From contig JAAHIC010000149.1 of NCBI GenBank assembly GCA_010671965.1, positions 1 through 8,461 on the forward strand: a stretch of DNA of 8,461 nt. The letters are read 5' to 3'. The notes beneath the pieces were generated by a model. That model saw only the letters and a program-made list of their open reading frames with translations, made no database searches and had not been told where the DNA came from. Below are positions 1 through 5,190 of the stretch, one piece after another (position 1 is the first letter of the stretch; the number at the start of each line of letters is the position of its first letter). Origin of the DNA: Leptolyngbya sp. SIO4C5 (GTDB lineage Bacteria; Cyanobacteriota; Cyanobacteriia; Phormidesmidales; Phormidesmidaceae). The position numbers were made by a program, and so were the translations under genes.

Positions 1-1
1 T

Positions 2-57
2 GGGAAACGCTCCCTTCGACTCCGCTCAGGGAGCATGGATTGAAGGGAGCGTTTCCC
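2..57. repeat. Hairpin-forming inverted repeat with 16-bp perfect arms
   Basis: GGGAAACGCTCCCTTC at 2-17 is the exact reverse complement of 42-57, with a 24-nt loop. AGGGAGC occurs both in the loop (28-34) and in the right arm (44-50). Both copies are complementary to GCTCCCT at 9-15, so a short and a long hairpin exclude each other. The core around CCCTTCGACTCCGCTCAGGG resembles short dispersed repeats that I recall from cyanobacterial and other genomes; that is memory, not a search. It lies directly before the TPR gene. It could be a dispersed repeat, a MITE end, or the terminator of a gene to the left, though no clear T-tract follows. It may continue left of the window. Confidence 0.7.
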
Positions 58-84
58 TCAACCCATCCCCCTCATTTCGCCCCC

Positions 85-2088
85 ATGCCTGTTTCTGACC
101 TAGATGCGCTGAATCAACGCGAGTTTCGCAAGCTGGTGCTGTCGGTTAAGGCGAATACGCAGCAGTTGGAGCTATTGCTGGCAATCTGCGACGATCGCAA
201 TTTGCAAGACACCCTGATCTCAGCCTACGAAGCAGAACTCCAAGCTGAAGGGATTACGCCGCTGCGAGCGCGGCTAAACCTAAAGCAGCCCAGTTTACGG
301 GCAACGCTGGAGGCTCTAGCAGCTCAGGAGCCGGCGCTGCAATCAGGAGATCCGGCAGTGGTGACGGTGCTGAATGCGGGGGAGCTGTTGGGGGTGCGGC
401 TGACGGCGGAGAAGTCGGAGCAGGAGCGCTTTTTCTTTTCCTTGCAGTGGACGCGGGAGGCGCTGCGGCAGTTTCATTTTCCGATTGTGCTGTGGCTGCC
501 GGATGGAATTGCCACGCGCTTGGCGCAGCAGGCTCCCGACTTTTGGAGCTGGCGGACGGGGGTGTTTGAGTTTGCGGCGGCGGGGCGAGCGGTGGCGGGG
601 CTGCCGGAGATGATGCCGCTGATGCCGGAGCGAGAAGCGATGGATGAGGGCAGTCAGGTGCCGCTGGTGGATTTGCTGGCGCAGGTGGCTGAGCTAGAGC
701 AGTCTACGCCAGAGTCGCCGCTGTTGGTGACTCTGTATAACGAGGTGGGGCAGGCGTATGGGCGGCGGTATGAGTATCAGCAGGCGCTGGAATTTTATGA
801 GAAGGGGTTGAAGCTGGCTGAGGCGAAGGGGGATTTGGCGGGGCAGGCTAAATCTTCCTTCAATCTAGGCGATTCACTGCGACTCTGGGGACGACCGTTT
901 CAAGCGGTTGAGTTTTATGAGAAGGCATTGGCGATTTATCGGGAAATAGGCGATCGCAGTAACGTAGCAACTTCTCTCTGTAATCTAGGGATTGCGTACG
1001 ATTCGCTGGGCCAGTATCAGCGATCGATCGACTTCCAGCGGCAATCTTTAGAAATTGACCGCGAAATTGGCGATCGCAACGGTGAAGCCAGTTCTTTGAT
1101 GGGTCTAGGAAATGCGTACTATTCGCTGGGACAGTATCAGCGGGCAATCGACTTCCATCAGCAGTCTTTAGAAATTGTCCGTGAAATTGGCGATCGCAAT
1201 GGCGAAGCAGGTTCTCTGGGTAATCTAGGGATTGCGTACGATTCGCTGGGCCAGTATCGGCGAGCGATCGACTTTCACCAGCAGTCTTTAGAAATTAAAC
1301 GCGAAATTGGCGATCGCAAAGGCGAAGCAGCTTCTCTTTGTAATCTGGGGCTTGCGTACTCTTCGCTGGGCCAGTATCAGCGAGCGATTGACTTCCAGCA
1401 GCAGTCATTAGAGATTTTCCGCGAAATAGGCGATCGCAATGGCGAAGCAAATTCTCTTATGGGTCTAGGGAATGCGTACTATTTGCTGGGCCAGTATCAG
1501 CGAGCGATCGACTTCCATCAACAGTCTTTGGAGATTAAACGCGAAATTGGCGATCGCAAAGGCGAAGCCAATTCTCTCGGTAATCTAGGGAATGCGTACG
1601 ATTCGCTGGGCCAGTGTCAGCGAGCCGTCGACTTCTATCAGCAGTCTTTGGAGATTAACCGCGAAATAGGCGATCGCAAAGGCGAAGCAGCTTCTCTCGG
1701 TAATCTAGGGAATGCATACTATTCGCTGGGACATTATCAGCGATCGATCGACTTCCAGCGGCAATCTTTAGAAATTGACCGCGAAATAGGCGATCGCAAA
1801 GGCGAAGCAGCTTCTCTCGGTAATCTAGGGAATGCATACTATTCGCTGGGACAGTATCAGCGAGCCATTGACTTCCAGCAGCAGTCTTTAGAAATTAGAC
1901 ATGAAATTGGCGATCGCAATGGCGAAGCCGTTTCTTGGTTTAACAAGGGTAACGCACTAGCTAGAATTGACCAGAAGTGGGAAGCCCAATCATTTTACGA
2001 AAAAGCACGGGCTTTGTACGAAGAGTTAGGACTACAGAAAAGAGTTGAACAATGTGATACCGCTATTCGAGAACTAGAAAAAAAATAG
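85..2088 (+). CDS. TPR-repeat protein with cyanobacterial N-terminal domain
   Basis: Encodes 667 residues from ATG at 85. An in-frame TTG at 40 would add 15 residues, but it lies inside the hairpin repeat, and the added stretch is Pro/His-rich and unlike a domain start. Neither start has a clear Shine-Dalgarno. Residues 1 to about 170 form a domain I recall from cyanobacterial TPR and NTPase-like proteins, with a SEQERFF segment near 111 and PDFWSWR at 151-157; its function is unknown. About eleven 40-residue TPR units follow (about 217-656), with consensus NLGNAYxSLGQYQRAIDFxQQSLEI then REIGDRxGEA, typical of kinesin-light-chain-like protein-binding superhelices. No enzyme domain or signal peptide is visible. 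The frame stops at TAG straight after eight A's; a -1 shift adds a membrane helix (see 2085-2222). Likely a protein-interaction scaffold; the partner is unknown. Confidence 0.88.
   Translation: MPVSDLDALNQREFRKLVLSVKANTQQLELLLAICDDRNLQDTLISAYEAELQAEGITPLRARLNLKQPSLRATLEALAAQEPALQSGDPAVVTVLNAGELLGVRLTAEKSEQERFFFSLQWTREALRQFHFPIVLWLPDGIATRLAQQAPDFWSWRTGVFEFAAAGRAVAGLPEMMPLMPEREAMDEGSQVPLVDLLAQVAELEQSTPESPLLVTLYNEVGQAYGRRYEYQQALEFYEKGLKLAEAKGDLAGQAKSSFNLGDSLRLWGRPFQAVEFYEKALAIYREIGDRSNVATSLCNLGIAYDSLGQYQRSIDFQRQSLEIDREIGDRNGEASSLMGLGNAYYSLGQYQRAIDFHQQSLEIVREIGDRNGEAGSLGNLGIAYDSLGQYRRAIDFHQQSLEIKREIGDRKGEAASLCNLGLAYSSLGQYQRAIDFQQQSLEIFREIGDRNGEANSLMGLGNAYYLLGQYQRAIDFHQQSLEIKREIGDRKGEANSLGNLGNAYDSLGQCQRAVDFYQQSLEINREIGDRKGEAASLGNLGNAYYSLGHYQRSIDFQRQSLEIDREIGDRKGEAASLGNLGNAYYSLGQYQRAIDFQQQSLEIRHEIGDRNGEAVSWFNKGNALARIDQKWEAQSFYEKARALYEELGLQKRVEQCDTAIRELEKK
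733..2052 (+). repeat. Tandem 120-bp TPR-coding repeat array (about 11 units)
   Basis: Units of 120 bp (40 codons) begin at about 733, 853, 973 and so on to 1933. Units 3-10 (973-1932) are near-identical in DNA; units 1, 2 and 11 are diverged. A HIP1 octamer GCGATCGC starts at 950, 1070, 1190, 1310, 1430, 1550, 1670, 1790 and 1910, exactly 120 bp apart, encoding the GDR of each REIGDR turn. The high identity implies recent unit duplication or gene conversion and makes copy-number change likely. It also makes the array prone to assembly collapse with short reads. Confidence 0.92.
2078..2088 (+). other. A8 slippery run abutting the TAG stop (candidate frameshift site)
   Basis: Eight A's (2078-2085) are read GAA AAA AAA TAG in the TPR frame. 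The last seven form the classic X XXY YYZ heptamer A AAA AAA in the correct register for -1 ribosomal slippage by tandem tRNA-Lys, with a stop codon directly 3'. Runs of A this long also permit RNA polymerase slippage. Either event leads into ATA at 2085 and the open frame ending at 2222. A 4-bp stem CGCC/GGCG (2107-2110 with 2118-2121) is the only nearby structure, and it is weak and distant. A real one-base indel or a sequencing error would look the same. Confidence 0.5.
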
Positions 2089-2222
2089 TTGTTCCTACTA
2101 AGCCAGCGCCTACCATTGGCGGCGAACCTGCAAAACCGCGAAATCGACGGCAAGTGCCGATAGTGGTTTGGTTTGTGATTGGTTTGGGCCTGGCCCTGCT
2201 GATCTGGTGGCTATCTCAGTAA
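2085..2222 (+). CDS. Frameshift-accessible C-terminal membrane anchor of the TPR protein
   Basis: In the -1 frame relative to the TPR gene, 45 sense codons run from ATA at 2085 to TAA at 2220-2222. The product starts IVVPTKPAPTIGG, has a basic stretch KPRNRRQ, then a hydrophobic helix VVWFVIGLGLALLIWWL, and ends SQ. Pro-rich linker, Arg/Lys patch, about 18 hydrophobic residues with flanking Trp, then stop: this is the architecture of a C-terminal tail anchor, with positive-inside logic placing the TPRs in the cytoplasm. There is no ATG and no ribosome-binding site, so independent translation is unlikely; it reads as the true or alternative C-terminus of the TPR protein. Whether it is reached by programmed slippage, lost by a one-base deletion, or hidden by a sequencing error cannot be settled here. 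Confidence 0.6.
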   Translation: MVVPTKPAPTIGGEPAKPRNRRQVPIVVWFVIGLGLALLIWWLSQ

Positions 2223-2231
2223 AGCGCTTTC

Positions 2232-2295
2232 AGATCCCTGGATTCTGCCAGCGTAGTTCAACAAACCACAACGAAGCTGAAGAATCCGGGGATCT
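2232..2295. repeat. 15-bp inverted repeat between convergent genes
   Basis: AGATCCCTGGATTCT (2232-2246) pairs with 2281-2295 over 15 positions, with a single mismatch that is a G·U wobble in RNA; the loop is 34 nt. It lies 9 bp after the end of the frameshifted TPR tail and about 20 bp from the stop of the minus-strand gene at 2317. It is well placed as a shared transcript end or 3'-stabilising hairpin for the two convergent transcripts. There is no T-tract on either side, so it is not a standard intrinsic terminator. Confidence 0.5.
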
Positions 2296-2316
2296 CGGCA
2301 GGCTCGATCTCACCTC

Positions 2317-2511
2317 TTAATCTCGCCGTCGCTGTGCCCAGAGGCTGATCACCTCATCTTCTTGCGGCGTCTGCTCCGGTTTGCTCCAGCGGCTCATCTC
2401 CACAAAGCCGATCGCGTGTAATCGCCCCATCATGCCGCGCACCCAGGACGGTGCACCGATCAAAATCATCCGATTCGATCGCGTTTTGGTTTCGTCTGCC
2501 TGTTGATCCAT
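2317..2511 (-). CDS. Small conserved cyanobacterial hypothetical protein
   Basis: Encodes 64 residues. The segment RMILIGAPSWVRGMMGRLHAIGF, followed by a Trp-Ser (WS) near residue 42 and EVISL near 53, matches my memory of a family of short cyanobacterial proteins of unknown function with an NWVR..RLH..GF core. That is recollection, not a search. A Shine-Dalgarno AGGTG (complement of 2516-2520) lies 4 nt upstream of ATG at 2509-2511 and supports this start; an internal Met at 15 is possible. It is soluble, with no membrane segment, rich in charged residues and Trp. It is divergent from the XRE gene, with which it shares the 230-bp intergenic region, and convergent with the TPR gene. I cannot assign a function. 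Confidence 0.75.
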   Translation of the reverse strand: MDQQADETKTRSNRMILIGAPSWVRGMMGRLHAIGFVEMSRWSKPEQTPQEDEVISLWAQRRRD

Positions 2512-2545
2512 TGTTCACCTAGGTTGGGTTGATATTCGGTATTCG

Positions 2546-2580
2546 CCGGTAAGGGGCAAGCACACGCTGCTCCTTACCGG
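2546..2580. repeat. Hairpin in the leader of the 64-residue gene
   Basis: CCGGTAAGG (2546-2554) and CCTTACCGG (2572-2580) are perfect 9-bp arms. The stem extends inward through a G·U pair and GCA/TGC, leaving a loop of about 9-10 nt. It is not followed by a T-run on either strand, so termination is doubtful. On the minus strand it would fold in the 5' untranslated region, about 35 nt before the start codon at 2511. It could be an mRNA-stability element, part of an RNA regulator, or a dispersed repeat. Confidence 0.5.
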
Positions 2581-2601
2581 ACAGGTTCGCTCCTGACTAG
2601 G

Positions 2602-2640
2602 AAAAAAGGGCCATATCGATACAGCCGATCAACACAGCCC
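2602..2640 (-). terminator. Possible intrinsic terminator or attenuator (minus strand)
   Basis: Read on the minus strand, GGGC (complement of 2637-2640) can pair with GCCC (complement of 2608-2611), with an inner ATCG/CGAT pair, and six T's follow directly (complement of 2602-2607). The stem is short and split, so it is weak as a terminator. It would lie in the leader of the 64-residue gene if transcription starts in the operator-like region near 2670. It could act as an attenuator, or be chance. Confidence 0.25.
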
Positions 2641-2653
2641 ATAACCACCATGT

Positions 2654-2706
2654 TGTTCATTATCATGAACGCTATCATCATACACGATCGCTCACAATAA
2701 TGAACA
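2654..2706. promoter_or_regulatory. Operator-like half-sites in the divergent promoter region
   Basis: GTTCAT(TATC)ATGAAC at 2655-2670 is a 6-bp dyad with a 4-nt spacer. TGTTCATTAT (2654-2663) also has an exact inverted copy ATAATGAACA at 2697-2706, offset 43 bp, about four helical turns. The half-site ATGAAC thus occurs at 2665-2670 and 2700-2705, and inverted at 2655-2660. A -10-like TATGAT on the minus strand (2677-2682) would place the start of the 64-residue gene's mRNA at the dyad. AATAAT at 2696-2701 is a weak plus-strand -10 candidate for the XRE gene. XRE regulators often bind dyads near their own promoters, so autoregulation is plausible; binding itself is inferred. Confidence 0.45.
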
Positions 2707-2741
2707 TTTACTTGGTGTTTTCCCTCTGACACCATGAGGGC

Positions 2742-2999
2742 ATGGGAAAAGCTGGAAAAGCCCTCAATCAGGTTCTTACCGCCTACGGCATCAGTCAGAA
2801 TAAGCTAGCCGTCACGATGGGGGTCGGTCGCTCAACCGTTCATTACTGGTTCAACGAAACTCAAGATCCCTCTGCCGAAGCCGTCACTGAAATCGCTGCT
2901 GCCCTCTATCGCCTAAATCCTGCCGCCGCCAAAGACTTTATTCAGCGCTACTTCAGCCCTACCCATCAGGCTCTTTTCCCTGATGCTGACAGACTTTAG
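2742..2999 (+). CDS. Small XRE-family helix-turn-helix regulator
   Basis: Encodes 85 residues, essentially one Cro/C1-type HTH domain (about residues 6-60). SQNKLAVTMGVGRSTVHYWF spans the second helix, the turn and the recognition helix, and the segment around 50-56 (TEIAAAL) is the usual fifth-helix region. The tail (61-85) is short, ending HQALFPDADRL. It resembles small stand-alone XRE proteins common in cyanobacteria, from memory. An in-frame TGA at 2727-2729 leaves ATG 2742 as the first possible start; GAGGG at 2736-2740 is too close for an ideal Shine-Dalgarno. There is no toxin partner beside it in the same direction, so a toxin-antitoxin role is not supported. It is divergent from the 64-residue gene and convergent with the methyltransferase, with 16 bp between the stop codons. 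Its targets are unknown; the upstream dyads suggest self-control. Confidence 0.85.
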   Translation: MGKAGKALNQVLTAYGISQNKLAVTMGVGRSTVHYWFNETQDPSAEAVTEIAAALYRLNPAAAKDFIQRYFSPTHQALFPDADRL

Positions 3000-3015
3000 C
3001 CTTGACTCGCCCGCC

Positions 3016-3957
3016 TTATTTCTCAGCCCGCACCGCCCGAAACATACCAAAGCGACACAGTCCGGCACCAAACCCCAGACGCATCAGCAAGATAGTCGGC
3101 ACTTCCCGCACCGACTTAATGAACCCCGGCAAGCCAAACTGTAGCCAGCCCTGGGGACGAATAATTCCCTGCCAGATAGTGTCTAGCCAAGACGGCAGCG
3201 TTTCTTCTGTCCAGTCAGCAGTGACAACCTCACCCGCAACCAGTCCGGTTTCCTCTAAAAGCTCCGCAAAGCCCTCAATGCTAGCAAAGGCCGGATGCGA
3301 CCACTGATCTAAGAGCTGCCGCATTACCGGCCTTTCCCAAAAATTCAGCGGTCGGCGGCGATCGTCGCGCTGATTCCAGTCAGCGACTACTAAAATGCCG
3401 CCGGGCTTCAGCACTCGCAGCAGCTCCTTCGCAAAAACCGCCTTATCGGGCATATGCGGCCCAGCCTCAACTGACCATACCACGTCAAAGCTGCCGTCTG
3501 GAAAAGACAGGGCCATCGCATCGTCTACCTGAAACCGAGCACTTACCCCTGAGGGCGTCAGCTGCTGGGCCCGCCTCACTTGCTGGGGGCTGATGGTAAT
3601 GCCCGTCACGTCAAAGCCATAGTCGCGCGCCAAAATGCGGCTGCTGCCACCAATCCCGCAGCCCACATCTAGAACCGTGGTTCCTACTGGGAGCTGGTCT
3701 AACCTCCCCCAACGCACCATCTCATGCACGAAGTCTGACTTGGCCCTGAGAAAATCTTTGCGCCCCGGCGGCGAGCCGTAGTGCCCCAAGTGAATATGTT
3801 CACCCCAGTAGTATTCCAAAATGCCGTCTTCCGTCCAGGCATCATAGGCATTAGCGACCGTGTTAGATGACTGGTAGCGGCGAGCGGTGATCAGGTACAG
3901 CAGACCCCCCAGAATGACAAGGGTTAGCAGCACCCCAAGCGCAACAGAGAAACTCAT
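3016..3957 (-). CDS. MPBQ/MSBQ methyltransferase (tocopherol/plastoquinone synthesis)
   Basis: Encodes 313 residues. The N-terminus has a hydrophobic helix (about 5-24) followed by TARRYQSSNTVANAYDAW, then a class I SAM-dependent methyltransferase fold: glycine-rich motif I VLDVGCGIGG at 95-104, VDDAMAL near 144-150, VVWSVEAGPHMPDK at 159-172, and LKPGGILVVADW at 183-194. The C-terminal part (IWQGIIRPQGW, KSVREVPTILLMRLGFG) matches my memory of Synechocystis Sll0418, which methylates 2-methyl-6-phytyl- and 2-methyl-6-solanesyl-benzoquinone. Those products lead to alpha-tocopherol and plastoquinone, and the N-terminal helix suits a membrane-bound quinone substrate. The length is normal for the family and the key motifs are intact. 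It lies 71 bp downstream of ftsX on the same strand, with a possible promoter of its own in the gap. The related gamma-tocopherol methyltransferase is the main alternative but is less similar. Confidence 0.88.
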   Translation of the reverse strand: MSFSVALGVLLTLVILGGLLYLITARRYQSSNTVANAYDAWTEDGILEYYWGEHIHLGHYGSPPGRKDFLRAKSDFVHEMVRWGRLDQLPVGTTVLDVGCGIGGSSRILARDYGFDVTGITISPQQVRRAQQLTPSGVSARFQVDDAMALSFPDGSFDVVWSVEAGPHMPDKAVFAKELLRVLKPGGILVVADWNQRDDRRRPLNFWERPVMRQLLDQWSHPAFASIEGFAELLEETGLVAGEVVTADWTEETLPSWLDTIWQGIIRPQGWLQFGLPGFIKSVREVPTILLMRLGFGAGLCRFGMFRAVRAEK

Positions 3958-3987
3958 GGAGCCGTTATATTTCGTAACAGTTTGTCT

Positions 3988-3995
3988 ATTGTATA
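3988..3995 (-). promoter_or_regulatory. Possible -10 element for the quinone methyltransferase
   Basis: The minus strand reads TATACAAT here, close to the sigma-70 consensus, about 30 nt upstream of the methyltransferase ATG. A HIP1 site adjoins it (3996-4003). No convincing -35 is seen at the right distance. If real, the methyltransferase can be transcribed separately from ftsX. Confidence 0.3.
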
Positions 3996-4028
3996 GCGAT
4001 CGCCCCCTAGGCGCGACCCCGCCAACCT

Positions 4029-4931
4029 CTATCGCAGAGCAAACTTGCGAACCGCCAGCAGACTCCCCATCAGGCCCACGACGCTGCCTAAAGCAAAGAG
4101 AGAAGCGGGCAGCAGCAGGGTTTGCTGGGCTGAGAGCTGTAGGCCATCAATCAAAAACTGAATGAAATCTGGCTGCTGGGTCGCAAACTTTTCTAAAAAG
4201 TGGTGAATCGCCAGCATCAGCCCCCAGGACAGCCCGGCCCCAATCACGCCGAAAGTGGCTCCCTGCAAGATAAAAGGCAGATAAATCCAGGCGCTGGTAG
4301 CTCCTACAAGCTGCATCACCTCAATTTCGTGGCGACGGGCCATGACGATGAGACGGATTGTGGTGGTGATGACGGCGATCGCGGTCAGGCTCAAAATTAC
4401 AATCACAAACAGGCTAATCCACTGTAGCCCCTCATTGAGCTGTGCCAGTCGCTGCACTGCCTCCGTGACATAGAGGACTTCATCAACTCCCTGCATCTGA
4501 TTCAGCTTGCTGGCTAAGGTGGCGACCTCGGCAGAGGAACGGGCTTTGACCTTTAGCTCATCTACCAGCGGATTGCCGTTGAGCTGCTCGGTGGCACCCG
4601 CAATGTCGGAAATGCCTAGCTCTTTAACCAGATTTTCCCAAGCTACTTCCTTGCTAACTGTCTCGACGGCGATCGCCTCCGGCATCTGCTCGATGTTGGG
4701 CGCTAGGATATGCGCGTCGAAGCCGCTTTCCAAATAGACCGAGACTTCAAGCTGACTACCAAACTGGTTAAGTAGCCCTTCCATCTGCCAGGTAGACTGC
4801 AGGCTGATGCCAAAGAGAAACAGCAAGACCGTCATGGTGCTGACCGCGGCCCAGTTCATCCAGCCGCCCCGACGCAGCCCCAGCAGGGTTTCTCGAATTA
4901 AGTAGTCCGCTTTGGTAAAAAGCTTCAGCAT
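4029..4931 (-). CDS. ftsX: Cell-division/ABC-transporter permease-like protein FtsX
   Basis: Encodes 300 residues, the usual FtsX length. Topology is typical: a cytoplasmic N-terminus, TM1 at about 27-47, an extracytoplasmic domain at about 50-165, then three helices at about 169-195, 215-245 and 272-295. The family hallmark MARRHEIEVMQLVGAT, preceding the third helix, lies at 197-212. FtsX pairs with the ATPase FtsE in an ABC-type complex that in other bacteria activates peptidoglycan hydrolases at the division site. No ftsE lies beside it here, so the partner must be encoded elsewhere. The start is well supported by GGAGGT (complement of 4938-4943), 6 nt before ATG. It is divergent from def, with 259 bp between them, and upstream of the quinone methyltransferase. 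Confidence 0.92.
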   Translation of the reverse strand: MLKLFTKADYLIRETLLGLRRGGWMNWAAVSTMTVLLFLFGISLQSTWQMEGLLNQFGSQLEVSVYLESGFDAHILAPNIEQMPEAIAVETVSKEVAWENLVKELGISDIAGATEQLNGNPLVDELKVKARSSAEVATLASKLNQMQGVDEVLYVTEAVQRLAQLNEGLQWISLFVIVILSLTAIAVITTTIRLIVMARRHEIEVMQLVGATSAWIYLPFILQGATFGVIGAGLSWGLMLAIHHFLEKFATQQPDFIQFLIDGLQLSAQQTLLLPASLFALGSVVGLMGSLLAVRKFALR

Positions 4932-4937
4932 TGGCTC

Positions 4938-4943
4938 ACCTCC
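4938..4943 (-). promoter_or_regulatory. Strong Shine-Dalgarno of ftsX
   Basis: The minus strand reads GGAGGT, a full anti-16S match, 6 nt before the ftsX ATG. It is the clearest ribosome-binding site in the window and fixes the ftsX start; most other genes here have weak or no such site. Confidence 0.8.
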
Positions 4944-5190
4944 GAACTATTGGAAAAGCTTCATCAGCGCACCCGTCAGTCCGCCCATTAGTTTGGCATG
5001 TCTATTGCGGATTGGGAATTAGCGAGTTGAAAAAGTTTGGATTGAAGCGGGGAGATACAGAAAGGGCAGAGAACGGGTACGCTTTGCTTAACCCATCAGC
5101 GAGAGCCAAGGGACAATATTTCATCGGTCTAACTCGAAGTGAGTTTGTGTTGTTAGGATAGAAAAGATTGAACAATATTTTTCATAGCTT

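Noticed and set aside
40..84. TTG at 40 as start of the TPR protein
   Set aside because: It lies in the right arm of the hairpin repeat, and the added residues look like translated repeat and spacer; ATG at 85 starts the conserved domain.
860..1837. Long open frames on the minus strand across the TPR array
   Set aside because: They simply repeat with the 120-bp unit, being the antisense of the TPR codons. They have no domain and no ribosome-binding site.
2085..2222. Membrane tail as an independent small gene
   Set aside because: There is no ATG and no ribosome-binding site in this frame, and its start coincides with the A-run at the end of the TPR gene, so a shifted C-terminus explains it better.
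2742..2999. XRE protein as antitoxin of a toxin-antitoxin pair
   Set aside because: No small toxin-like gene lies next to it in the same direction. The divergent 64-residue protein does not resemble a known toxin.
3002..3307. 101-codon plus-strand frame opposite the methyltransferase
   Set aside because: It is antisense to a clearly recognised gene; the low-complexity Ser/Pro/Arg product is typical of shadow frames.
4931..5161. 76-codon plus-strand frame between ftsX and def
   Set aside because: It starts over the ftsX start codon and Shine-Dalgarno, has no domain or recognisable composition, and ends within the likely def promoter.
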